The notes below the pieces were generated by a model that was given only the letters and a program-made list of their open reading frames with translations, did no database searches and was not told the DNA's origin. From positions 1 through 32,424 of the forward strand of contig JAQBVM010000040.1 in NCBI GenBank assembly GCA_027623095.1: DNA of 32,424 bases, written 5' to 3'. The translations under genes and the position numbers were made by a program. Source of the stretch: Verrucomicrobiota bacterium (GTDB lineage Bacteria > Verrucomicrobiota > Verrucomicrobiia > Limisphaerales > SIBE01). Below are positions 24,680-32,424 of this stretch, piece after piece (positions within the stretch are counted from its first letter, which is position 1; each line of letters starts with the position of its first letter).

Positions 24680-27094
24680 ATGCTGCGGGTCACAGACCCG
24701 CGCTCCGGAGCGCGCCTCTGTGAGGCGCAGCAGCTCAAATCACTGCAATTGTCGAGAAAGCGGATAAGCACGAAACGATCGATCGCTGTGGGAACTCTAT
24801 GGCTGCTCGCCGCTTTAGGCGGGATGGCTCAACAGCCTGAATATCTAGCTCAAACCGAACCGCTGACCTGGGACGAAATCGATCTCTCGACGAGGCTGAT
24901 GGACGGGGCGCATCGCTTTGTGGATCGGAAGATCGTTGAAGCGCCTTGGCGCCGAGACTCATTCTGGGCGCGCGATTTTTCGTCCGCGGAGGCCTATGTC
25001 AAATCAGTTCAGCCTAATCGGGAACGATTCAAGACGATCATTGGGGCAGTGGACTCACGGTTGCCAGCGCGGATGGAACGGTTTGGGGATGACGCACATC
25101 CCGCGTTGGTCGCGGAGACGTCCCGCTATCGCATCTTCCAAGTGCGCTGGCCTGTGCTGGAAGGTTTCTCAGCAGAGGGCCTGCTGGTTCAGCCAAAAGG
25201 TGAGACGGCGGGTCACGTGATCGCTGTGCCGGATGCGGATCAGACACCGGAACAATTGATGGGGCTCGCGCCAGGCGTTCGGCCCGAGTCCCAAGCAACG
25301 CGACGCCTGGCCGAAAACGGATTCGAAATCATTGTGCCGGCGATGATCAATCGACTGAAGTTGAGCGCGGAAGACCGGCCATTTCGGAATTCCGACCAAA
25401 CCCACCGCGAATGGATTTACCGCCAAGCATTTCAAATGGGCCGCCATGTCATCGGCTATGAAGTCCAGTCTGTCCTTGCCGCAACAGACTGGTTTCGTCA
25501 GCAACATGGCGACAAGGTGAAAGTGGGAGTCTGCGGTTACGCGGAAGGCGGATTGATCGCATTCTACGCCGCGGCTGTGGACATCCGAATCGACAGTGTT
25601 CTAGTAAGCGGCTATTTCAATTCCCGGCAGGGCGTCTGGGCTGAACCGATTTATCGGAACGTCTGGGGATTGCTCCGCGAGTTTGGCGATGCCGAACTGG
25701 CGTCGCTCATCCTGCCGCGATCGCTCGTTGTCGAGCATAGCACGGTCCCGAGTCTCGCCGGCCACAAAGGGGATTGGCGCACGCCGGAATTCGCCAGTGT
25801 GAAGGCGGAGATAGAACGGATTCAGACCGGCCCTGATTTCCGCATACCGGAATTCATTCATGCCGGCCACGACAAGCCGATCGGCCCGTTCTCGGATGCA
25901 GCATTGGCGGCGTTCGCCGGCCGGTTGGAGGGCACGAAGCTCGAGGCGTTGCGCGAGGAGCTGCCGGTGGATCGGCGCATTGGATTCGATCCTGTCGTGC
26001 GAAACCAGAAGCTGGTACAGGCAATGGAGAACCACGTGCAGATGCTCATGCTCCAGTCCGACAAAGTGCGGGATGAGTTTTTTCTATACAAAATCATGCC
26101 GGAGCTGGCCGATAACCGATGGAGCACCGCCCGGAGGCATCCGAAGCATCCACCGGAAAAGTTCATCGAGGGAGCAAAACCCTATAGACGCATTTTCTCG
26201 GAAGACGGCATGGGCCGATTTGATGAACCTTTGCTGCCTTTCAACGCTCGGACACGAAAAGTTGCCGAGAACGAAAAGTGGACGGCATACGACGTCGTGT
26301 TGGATGTGTGGCCGGAGGTGTTTGCGTGGGGCGTCCTGGTATTGCCCAAGGATCTAAAGCCCGGTGAACGCCGGCCGGTCGTGGTTTGCCAACACGGCCG
26401 CCAAGGCCTGCCTCGCGACACGCTCGATGCGAACAACTCCGCCTACAACAATTTTGCCGGCGCTTTGGCTGAGCGCGGCTTCATCACCTTTGCCCCGCAC
26501 AACCTGTATCGCGGAGAGGACCGTTACCGCTGGCTGGACAGAAAAGCAAACAACGTTAAAGCGACTCTGTTTTCGTTCATCATCGCGCAGCACGATCAAA
26601 TCTTGCGGTGGCTTGAAACTCTTCCAGAAGTGGACGCCACGCGGATAGCCTTTTATGGCCTGAGCTACGGCGGAGAAACCGCGGTGCGTGTGCCTTCAAT
26701 TCTGGAAAAATACTGTCTTTCCATCTGCAGCGGAGATTTCAACCAGTGGACAAGGAAAGTGGCGTCCACGGATCAGCCGTTCAGCTTCATGCGCACCATC
26801 GAATGGGAGATGCCGTATTGGAATCTCGGTCACACATTCGATTATGCGGAGATGGCCTATCTGATTGCGCCTCGTCCATTCATGGTGGAGCGTGGCCATC
26901 TCGACCGCGTCGGACGCGACTCATGGGTCGCGCATGAATACGCGAAGGTGCGCTGGCTTTACGCGCAACTCGGCTTGGCTGACCGAACGGAGATTGAGTT
27001 CTTTCAAGGTGGGCACAGCATCAACGGTGAAGGCACGTTTGCATTTCTCCACAAACATCTGAATTGGCCGTCCGAGGTCGCGGAGAGGCCGTAG
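24680..27094 (+). CDS. Exported tandem alpha/beta-hydrolase-fold protein
   Basis: This is an 804-residue protein if started at ATG 24680. The start is uncertain. That ATG is the nearest to a clear signal peptide (KRSIAVGTLWLLAALGGMAQ), but it reads through the 53-bp repeat at 24681-24733. A TTG at 24749 would give a cleaner export signal, and ATGs at 24578 and 24638 also exist. The first hydrolase domain has GYAEGG where a GxSxG nucleophile is expected (Ala at codon 25541). The second has a complete set: GLSYGG (Ser at 26664), an acid in PRPFMVERGHLD and a His in GGHSIN. The second half resembles acetyl-xylan-esterase/dienelactone-hydrolase-like enzymes, so it is probably a periplasmic or secreted esterase. 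The substrate is unknown. Confidence 0.82.
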   Translation: MLRVTDPRSGARLCEAQQLKSLQLSRKRISTKRSIAVGTLWLLAALGGMAQQPEYLAQTEPLTWDEIDLSTRLMDGAHRFVDRKIVEAPWRRDSFWARDFSSAEAYVKSVQPNRERFKTIIGAVDSRLPARMERFGDDAHPALVAETSRYRIFQVRWPVLEGFSAEGLLVQPKGETAGHVIAVPDADQTPEQLMGLAPGVRPESQATRRLAENGFEIIVPAMINRLKLSAEDRPFRNSDQTHREWIYRQAFQMGRHVIGYEVQSVLAATDWFRQQHGDKVKVGVCGYAEGGLIAFYAAAVDIRIDSVLVSGYFNSRQGVWAEPIYRNVWGLLREFGDAELASLILPRSLVVEHSTVPSLAGHKGDWRTPEFASVKAEIERIQTGPDFRIPEFIHAGHDKPIGPFSDAALAAFAGRLEGTKLEALREELPVDRRIGFDPVVRNQKLVQAMENHVQMLMLQSDKVRDEFFLYKIMPELADNRWSTARRHPKHPPEKFIEGAKPYRRIFSEDGMGRFDEPLLPFNARTRKVAENEKWTAYDVVLDVWPEVFAWGVLVLPKDLKPGERRPVVVCQHGRQGLPRDTLDANNSAYNNFAGALAERGFITFAPHNLYRGEDRYRWLDRKANNVKATLFSFIIAQHDQILRWLETLPEVDATRIAFYGLSYGGETAVRVPSILEKYCLSICSGDFNQWTRKVASTDQPFSFMRTIEWEMPYWNLGHTFDYAEMAYLIAPRPFMVERGHLDRVGRDSWVAHEYAKVRWLYAQLGLADRTEIEFFQGGHSINGEGTFAFLHKHLNWPSEVAERP
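24681..24733 (+). repeat. 53-bp multi-hairpin palindromic repeat, copy 2
   Basis: Identical to 8033-8085 over all 53 bp, with unrelated flanks on both sides. It falls at or just upstream of the start of the tandem hydrolase gene and is open in that frame (LRVTDPRSGARLCEAQQ). Confidence 0.85.
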
Positions 27095-27158
27095 GGAGTC
27101 TGCGCGCACGAGGACGCAACCCCGTTAAACGATCTGCGTTAGAGCCACCGGCTCCTAC
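27091..27158. repeat. GTAG...CTAC palindromic element between convergent genes
   Basis: The element begins GTAGGGAGTC and ends GGCTCCTAC. On the minus strand, GTAG is followed by the hairpin GAGCC-ggt-GGCTC. The TAG in its left GTAG is the stop codon of the hydrolase gene, and the right CTAC gives the TAG stop of the cysteine desulfurase gene. It may serve as a bidirectional terminator, though there is no U-tract. Confidence 0.6.
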
Positions 27159-28312
27159 TACTGGCCCGCGATCTCGTTTTTCGATTCGGAACGCGTCTGT
27201 TCGGAGACTGTCTTTAATGCGTGAAGAAGCGCCGTCCAATCGGATTGCGACGTCTCCCAACCACTGCTGAACCTCAAAACGCGGCCAGCCTCCGCGGGTG
27301 AAAAACCCATCGCGGCGATCACATGGGATGGTTCTTCCCGTCCACTGGCGCAGGCCGAACCTGTCGAGACGGCAAAACCCAGTTTGTCCAGTTTAACCAC
27401 CCAGCGCTGCCTGCAATCGGATTCCGGCATCAACGCGGACACGGTGTTCCATAGGCGGTTTTGACCGAGTCCAACGATTTGGCTCCCGGGCAGTTCCTCA
27501 ATCAATTGATCCTCGAAACGCTCGCGCCATTGGAACCGGGTTTCCGTCCCTCCCTCGGCCATTGCCGCCTCACGCACTGCCAGGGCTGCCGCAAACGCGA
27601 TGACGCCGGCCACATTCTCGGTGCCTGCGCGCCGTCCCTCCTCCTGTTTTCCGCCGTGCAGAAAAGGTGTGACGGCGCCTTTCGCGGGACACTTTAGAAA
27701 ACCGACACCTTTTGGACCGCCAAATTTGTGTGCGGAACCGCTGACAAAATCGCAACCGCCGAGACCGGCAGAAGGATGTTTTCCGATCCATTGGGTCGCG
27801 TCGCACAAGAACGGAACGCCGTATTCACGACAGAGCGCCAGAACCTCGCTCCAGGGTTGAAGAACGCCTGTCTCGTTGTTTGCCGAAAGCAATGCCACCA
27901 ATTCCGGACCTGAGCTTTTGATCCTGTTTCTGATCCACTCAAGGTCTGCCACGCCAGATCGCAGCGCCGGGATGAATTGGACCTTTCGAGGAAAATAATG
28001 GCGCGCGGGTTCGAGTACGGACGGATGCTCGATGGATGACACCCAGATTTCGCGGTTCTGCCTTAGCGCGCTGAAATGATGCAGCGCCATGTTGTTGGCT
28101 TCCGTTGCTCCAGAAGTCCAGACGATGTCGAGCGGATCGCACCCTAGATGGCTGGCAAGCGATGACCGGGCTTCCGAAAGCGCATGATCCGCGCGGCTTC
28201 CGATTCGATGCGGACTCGATGGATTGCCGATCAGTTGATCCGTCGCTTCGAGCCAGGCTCGGCGAGCCTCCGCGCACATCGGACTTGTGGCGTTATGGTC
28301 GAAGTAAATCAT
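27158..28312 (-). CDS. Cysteine desulfurase (NifS/IscS family)
   Basis: This 384-residue PLP enzyme releases sulfur from cysteine for Fe-S cluster or other thio-cofactor assembly. It starts with YFDHNATSPM. The PLP-binding lysine is K196 (SGSAHKFGGPKG), and H97 (SSIEHPSV) and D171 (CDATQ) are the cofactor contacts. The sulfur-accepting cysteine is C321 in STGSACASGREEPSHV, on the long loop typical of group I (IscS/NifS) enzymes. No iscU, iscA or thiI lies next to it, so the acceptor cannot be told. It converges with the hydrolase gene. Confidence 0.93.
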   Translation of the reverse strand: MIYFDHNATSPMCAEARRAWLEATDQLIGNPSSPHRIGSRADHALSEARSSLASHLGCDPLDIVWTSGATEANNMALHHFSALRQNREIWVSSIEHPSVLEPARHYFPRKVQFIPALRSGVADLEWIRNRIKSSGPELVALLSANNETGVLQPWSEVLALCREYGVPFLCDATQWIGKHPSAGLGGCDFVSGSAHKFGGPKGVGFLKCPAKGAVTPFLHGGKQEEGRRAGTENVAGVIAFAAALAVREAAMAEGGTETRFQWRERFEDQLIEELPGSQIVGLGQNRLWNTVSALMPESDCRQRWVVKLDKLGFAVSTGSACASGREEPSHVIAAMGFSPAEAGRVLRFSSGWETSQSDWTALLHALKTVSEQTRSESKNEIAGQ

Positions 28313-28361
28313 CCGCTCAAGTCAGACAGTGTATGCCCTGCAATTCTCCATGAACCTGTAT

Positions 28362-28407
28362 GTAGTTCCGGCTTTAGCCGGCCAGAACCGCCTGAAGGCG
28401 GGACTAC
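28362..28407. repeat. Inverted pair of REP-like elements (BIME-like)
   Basis: The plus strand reads GTAGTTCCGGCTTTAGCCGG. The minus strand from 28407 reads GTAGTCCCGCCTTCAGGCGG. Both are a GTAG head, a short spacer and a perfect hairpin, and they share one consensus. Two such units face each other, the arrangement of BIMEs produced by REP/RAYT systems. Confidence 0.75.
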
Positions 28408-28448
28408 GTGCAAACCGCACCGATTCAAGCGCGTTCCTCGTTTTGTGC

Positions 28449-28518
28449 GGGAGGGTGAGACTCCTGTCGAACCCCATCTTGGCGGAGTTCCAGGGTTCGG
28501 CGGGAGCCTCACCCTCCC
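28449..28518. repeat. 26-bp inverted-repeat element, complete copy
   Basis: The left arm 28449-28474 and right arm 28493-28518 pair at 23 of 26 positions, and the three exceptions are G-T type. An 18-nt loop separates them. Relatives lie at 18261-18286 (right arm only) and 32308-32333 (left arm intact, right arm decayed). Confidence 0.85.
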
Positions 28519-28608
28519 ATTTTCGGGGTAACCTGATATTAGGGCTGCGCAGCAGCACAGTCCCTCCCAGAGTTAGGTTCATTGCCTGGTTCATCGAACA
28601 CCTTCGCA

Positions 28609-29403
28609 TTAGACGGCGATCGGAGCCTTGATCGCTGGGTGCGGATCGTATCCTGTGAGTTGGAAATCTTCGAATCCAAAATCATGCATGTCGGTGATCG
28701 CGGGATTGAGCTGCATTCGGGGAGTCGCGCGCGGCTCCCGGGAGAGCTGCAGTTTCGCCTGATCCAAATGGTTGCTGTAGAGATGGAGGTCCCCAAACGT
28801 ATGGATGAACTCTCCCGGCTTCAAACCGCAAACCTGCGCCACCATCAGGGTAAGCAACGAGTAGGAAGCGATATTGAATGGGACACCGAGGAAAAGATCG
28901 GCGCTGCGTTGATAAAGCTGACAGCTCAATTCGCCGTCTTGAACGAAGAATTGGAACATCGCATGGCAGGGTGGCAAAGCCATTTGATCAATTTCACCAA
29001 CATTCCATGCGCTCACGATCAACCGCCGGCTGTCCGGGTTCGTGCGGATCTGCTCGATGACACGATCGATTTGGTTAATCGACTGGCCGTTGGGGCTTCG
29101 CCAGTCGCACCATTGCGCGCCGTAGATTCGACCCAGATTGCCGTCGGTATCGGCCCATTCATTCCAGATCGTGACGCCATGGTCGTTGAGGTATTTCGTA
29201 TTCGTATCCCCCTTCAAAAACCAGAGAAGCTCATGGATGATTGATTTGAGGTGCAGCTTCTTCGTTGTGAGGAGAGGAAAACCGCCGTTCAGAGCGAAGC
29301 GCGCTTGCGCGCCGAATACCGAGTATGTGCCCGTGCCGGTCCGGTCTGGCTTAAACCGGCCTTGATCGAGAACGAGCCGGAGCAAATCTTGATATGGGAT
29401 CAT
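28609..29403 (-). CDS. thyA: Thymidylate synthase
   Basis: This 264-residue cytosolic enzyme methylates dUMP to dTMP using methylenetetrahydrofolate. Its length equals that of the E. coli enzyme. It shows [11 protein letters not shown] (21-31, phosphate-binding arginine), the nucleophile C146 ([11 protein letters not shown]), [18 protein letters not shown] and the C-terminal IKAPIAV. All catalytic features are present. folA is not adjacent. It lies downstream of the large GH/GT2 gene, 142 bp away on the same strand. Confidence 0.98.
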   Translation of the reverse strand: MIPYQDLLRLVLDQGRFKPDRTGTGTYSVFGAQARFALNGGFPLLTTKKLHLKSIIHELLWFLKGDTNTKYLNDHGVTIWNEWADTDGNLGRIYGAQWCDWRSPNGQSINQIDRVIEQIRTNPDSRRLIVSAWNVGEIDQMALPPCHAMFQFFVQDGELSCQLYQRSADLFLGVPFNIASYSLLTLMVAQVCGLKPGEFIHTFGDLHLYSNHLDQAKLQLSREPRATPRMQLNPAITDMHDFGFEDFQLTGYDPHPAIKAPIAV

Positions 29404-29545
29404 CGGCTGGAAGGACGAAGCGGTATCCGGGTCCCCACCATCCCGTTTGCGAAGATATCCAATTGGCGAAGTGCGCTTCTCATGCGCCTTCTTTAAGTGC
29501 TCTCATTGAAACGCGCAAGAATTCTGATGAATTTTGGTTGTTCCG

Positions 29546-32158
29546 CTAAAAACGCAGCCGCAACCACGCGAAGAGGCGATTTGCGCCTTTCCGAGTTGGT
29601 TTGCGCGCGCCCTTTGCATCCTCTTTTTCCGAAGGAAGCGCGGGTTCTTTCTCGATTTTGGTGAGCTCCAGCTCCTTTGCCAGATCGTCCAGGAAGACGG
29701 AGATGAGCCTTTGGAGATCGTTTTGTTCGCGGGCGACCCAGAAACCGAACGCCGGGAGGGTCAAAAGCAGCAGGCCAAGGAGAGGCGATTCCGATCCCCA
29801 AATGCCGACGATCAACAGTTCAATTCCCAACATGGAGCAGAACGTTGTTTTTGAGAGTAGTGTCCAAACAGTTCGCAGCCTGCACCGAAGGATTTCCCGG
29901 CGGTTCAACAACGCTTCGGAGGCTGTGATCAAATGAAGATGACACCAGGGGCTTCCTAGAATTTCGATATCGAACGGATTCCACCCGGCATCGCGTTTGT
30001 TGGGCCAGCCCTTTTCGTCGAGCCGTTCCATCACACGATTGAGATAGTCCACGCGCCCTAGATTGGGCTCATTCCAGTAGGCCAGCACATCGAAACGCAC
30101 TCCCGTCCCTCGAAGACTGACCGAATCGAGTGATTCATGGTCGCCGAGGGAAGTTCGTCGAACACTCAACCGCCCCCGGTGACGAGCCCATCCGCGAACA
30201 ATCGGTTGAATAAAGAAAAGAAATGCGATCAACGGACGCAACCACAAGGAGATCTTGGCTTTTGAAAGATTCGCTTGCGCGGCCGCCACAGTGCAAACGG
30301 CGAGGGAGATGGTGACACTCGTGATCGCGAGCGGCCACAGTATTGGGAATACCACGCTGAGAATCGACAACGGCACGGTCAACAATATGTGATATTCCAA
30401 ACTGGTGACGAGCATCAGCGCGAGGGACGGCGGAGTGGAATAAAGCGTCTGAAAAAAACCGCTTCCAAACACGCCGTGGTAGATGATCGGCGGGCGCGTA
30501 ATCACGCCAAAATTCGACGGCGAATAAATGCGTCCCTGCCATAGGCTGCTTCCAAACCAGTTGAAATACTCGGGATGCCGGTGCACCAGGAGAGCCTCCG
30601 CCTCACCGTAGCCGCGCTGTTGCCTTAAATACTCTCGGATCGTGGACCGGCGGTAATGCCATACGAATCCGGATGGGCTGAATCCGAGACTGTATCCCCG
30701 CTGCTGCAAACGCCAGCAAAGATCAACGTCGTCACCGGCCTTTCGATACAAGGGATCGAAGCAGCCCGCCTCGATCAGAGCCCATTTGTAGAACGCCATG
30801 TTGCAGCCCGGAATATGTTCCGCGAGATGATCGGTGAGCATGACGTGCGTGGGCCCTCCGGGAGAAACCATGACGGCGGCAGCGACTTTTGAATCCTCCG
30901 GGGGCAGCAGATTGTGCCCGCCGATTCCCGCAAAGCTGCCGTTCAGCAGATCCGCGACAAGGTAGTAAAGCCAATCCTGGTCCGTGCGGCAGTCCGAATC
31001 CGTGAACGCGACGACTTCCCCTTGCGCCGATTCGATGCCGGTGTTGCGGGCCACAGAAAGGCCTTGGTTTGTCGAGTGCCGGAGATATTGAACGTTTCCA
31101 AACTTCGAGGCGATTTCGGCGGTTCGATCGTCCGATCCGTCGTCCACGAGGATCAATTCAAAATCCGGGTAATTGAGTTTATTCAGGGATTCGAGGCACG
31201 CTTGCAGTGTCTTCGCGCCATTGTAACACGCGACAACGACCGATACGAACGGGTAACGATCCAGCGGGAAATAGGGTGCCGCTTGGAATTGTCGTTGCAC
31301 CATTTCAAACGACGGCTTGGGCGAGCGATCCGCCGAGGTAATTCCGAATGCCCAATCCGTAATTTGCTTGCCGTCCTTGAACCAGTCGTCTGAGTACGCA
31401 AAGGCGATCGCTCCGGCCAGACCTCCGCGGAATGCGTGCTCAATGCTCCACCCCAAGATCTCGCTTTGTCGCTCCGGCCCTTCCCGTAACGTGTCGATGC
31501 CAAATTCTCCCAAGATCAGAGGCTTGGAATCGGCGATCATCTGCAGCCGGGACAGGTAGTTTCGGAACGCTTGCGGTTGGTGAATGTAAACGTTGTAGCA
31601 ATGAAAATCGATCTCCTTTGGCCGCAAGTATTCGGTGGACGGAAAATTCCCGAACGTGCAAAGGCATCGGGGATCCGTGTTTTTGATCACCCGAACAAGC
31701 TCGTCGATAAAACGTGCAACGGCTTCAGCGCCGCTCCAACGGACAATATCCGGCGGGATTTCATTCACCACACTCAGCGCGAAAACGGCGGGATGCGACG
31801 CGCAGGCAGCCGCCGCTCGCGAAACAGCTTTCCGGGCTTCCGACCGACCGCTTTCGGTATCAAGAAAACAAAGGTGTTTATTCCAGGGAATATCAACTAA
31901 CAACTTCAGGCCGTGCTCTTCTGCCAGATTGAGAAACCATCGTGGCGGGACGTAATAGACTCGCAATAGGTTCGCGCCCAGTCTTTGGATTTGGAAAAAA
32001 TCTTTCCGCGTCTGGTCTTGTTCCGGGAAGAACTCGCCGTGCGAATTTGTCGAGAAAGGCCCGTACGCGATTCCTTTAACATGGAATTTCTCCACTCCCA
32101 ACCGAAAGAACTTGCCGTCGGTTCGCACTCGAAGGCTGTTTGTCGTCGAGACAGACAT
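29546..32158 (-). CDS. Glycoside-hydrolase-like TIM barrel fused to membrane GT2 glycosyltransferase
   Basis: This 870-residue protein has no signal peptide. Residues about 10-290 look like a clan-A glycoside hydrolase barrel (GH2/GH5-like): KGIAYGPFSTN, a putative acid/base E133 in VVNEIPPD, and a putative nucleophile E218 in LILGEFGID. Residues about 303-520 are a family 2 glycosyltransferase: VSVVVACYNGAKTL, VDDGSDD, the metal-binding DSD at 387-389 (TDSDC), GDDVDL at 475-480 and a QQRGY motif like the QxxRW of processive synthases. Two to three helices follow (about 590-685), then a soluble segment, a further helix pair (about 785-825) and a basic tail. It may make and trim an envelope or exported polysaccharide. 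No other polysaccharide gene is within the window. Confidence 0.85.
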   Translation of the reverse strand: MSVSTTNSLRVRTDGKFFRLGVEKFHVKGIAYGPFSTNSHGEFFPEQDQTRKDFFQIQRLGANLLRVYYVPPRWFLNLAEEHGLKLLVDIPWNKHLCFLDTESGRSEARKAVSRAAAACASHPAVFALSVVNEIPPDIVRWSGAEAVARFIDELVRVIKNTDPRCLCTFGNFPSTEYLRPKEIDFHCYNVYIHQPQAFRNYLSRLQMIADSKPLILGEFGIDTLREGPERQSEILGWSIEHAFRGGLAGAIAFAYSDDWFKDGKQITDWAFGITSADRSPKPSFEMVQRQFQAAPYFPLDRYPFVSVVVACYNGAKTLQACLESLNKLNYPDFELILVDDGSDDRTAEIASKFGNVQYLRHSTNQGLSVARNTGIESAQGEVVAFTDSDCRTDQDWLYYLVADLLNGSFAGIGGHNLLPPEDSKVAAAVMVSPGGPTHVMLTDHLAEHIPGCNMAFYKWALIEAGCFDPLYRKAGDDVDLCWRLQQRGYSLGFSPSGFVWHYRRSTIREYLRQQRGYGEAEALLVHRHPEYFNWFGSSLWQGRIYSPSNFGVITRPPIIYHGVFGSGFFQTLYSTPPSLALMLVTSLEYHILLTVPLSILSVVFPILWPLAITSVTISLAVCTVAAAQANLSKAKISLWLRPLIAFLFFIQPIVRGWARHRGRLSVRRTSLGDHESLDSVSLRGTGVRFDVLAYWNEPNLGRVDYLNRVMERLDEKGWPNKRDAGWNPFDIEILGSPWCHLHLITASEALLNRREILRCRLRTVWTLLSKTTFCSMLGIELLIVGIWGSESPLLGLLLLTLPAFGFWVAREQNDLQRLISVFLDDLAKELELTKIEKEPALPSEKEDAKGARKPTRKGANRLFAWLRLRF

Positions 32159-32424
32159 GCCGTGTTAGACGAAGCGGTGTTTCATTCTAGTCAATGTGAT
32201 TTGCGATAACAGACTTCATCCGCGCACTTCTCTCCGTGAATCTCGCGTCCAAAAAGGACACCGCTTCGGATGAAAACACCAATTCAAACGCAATCCTCAT
32301 TTTGTGCGGGAGGGTGAGACTCCTGTCGAACCCATTCTTCGGCGGATTCCAGGGTTGGGCGCATCTCCGAATCAGGACACACCTGAACCGCTCCTTCTTC
32401 TTCGGATTGAGGAGAGGAACGCGG
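32159..32424. other. Right-edge intergenic region
   Basis: The 266 bp upstream of the GH/GT2 gene hold the repeat at 32308 and no recognisable gene. The promoter of the GH/GT2 gene should lie here, but I could not pick convincing -35 and -10 boxes. Confidence 0.4.
32308..32333 (+). repeat. 26-bp inverted-repeat element, left arm copy
   Basis: The left arm is identical to 28449-28474 over its 26 bp. Similarity begins about 25 bp earlier (TTCAA-CGC--TCCTC-TTTTGTGC). The right-arm side (from 32352, GGGTTGGGCGCATCTCC) is decayed. Confidence 0.75.

Larger units (their letters stand above)
28313..28608. other. Intergenic region made mainly of repeats
   Basis: The 296 bp between the cysteine desulfurase start and the thyA stop hold a paired REP-like element (28362-28407) and a complete 26-bp inverted-repeat element (28449-28518). 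No gene is recognised; the frames through it are translated repeat. Confidence 0.65.

Overview
The window is chromosomal DNA of moderate GC. It looks most like a Verrucomicrobiota genome of the Pedosphaera/Limisphaerales type. That is an inference from four things: a BlaI/M56 pair, a Tat-exported Gfo/Idh/MocA oxidoreductase, an ABC-2 permease fused to a 'DPFDG' tail domain, and many small palindromic intergenic repeats. There is no rRNA or single-copy phylogenetic marker to settle it. One tRNA (Leu, anticodon UAG) is present. No phage, CRISPR array or complete insertion sequence was found.

Left end (1-4250): a BlaI-family repressor and a C-terminally short M56 (BlaR1-like) peptidase form a minus-strand operon. 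Its promoter lies next to two copies of a palindromic operator. Divergent from it is a secreted VIT/VWA protein that has lost the MIDAS half of its VWA domain. A second exported VWA gene follows and is cut off exactly at its MIDAS motif by repeat-like DNA. About 500 bp without a recognisable complete gene follow.

Centre-left (4253-13790): this is the main metabolic feature, a plus-strand cluster that fits D-apiose/D-apionate catabolism. It encodes a Gfo/Idh/MocA dehydrogenase (candidate D-apiose dehydrogenase), a RuBisCO-like protein, a DUF1537 kinase (OiaK type), a PGDH_C-type oxidoreductase (ApnO type), and a complete ribose-class ABC importer with lipoprotein binding protein, permease, double ATPase and second permease. 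The inferred route is import of the branched sugar, oxidation to the lactone/acid, oxido-isomerisation to 3-oxo-isoapionate, 4-phosphorylation, and cleavage or decarboxylation by the RuBisCO-like protein. A lactonase is not visible. A repeat-filled 378-bp gap separates the kinase from the ApnO-type gene.

Centre (13894-21413): hemB is on the plus strand. On the minus strand are a tail-anchored FHA protein, carA, an aldehyde dehydrogenase-fold protein with an unusual active site, and a 1030-residue ABC-2 permease fusion.

Right (21414-32424): a gene-poor stretch with tRNA-Leu, a Tat-exported Gfo/Idh/MocA protein, a DUF1697 remnant, a tandem alpha/beta hydrolase, a cysteine desulfurase, thyA, and a large glycoside-hydrolase-like/GT2 fusion. 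The intergenic DNA here and elsewhere carries several palindromic repeat families. They include REP-like hairpins headed by GTAG, a 53-bp multi-hairpin element present twice without a mismatch, and a 26-bp inverted-repeat element in three states of decay. Several genes (M56, VIT/VWA, second VWA, DUF1697) are shortened, which suggests repeat-associated erosion or, less likely, assembly error.
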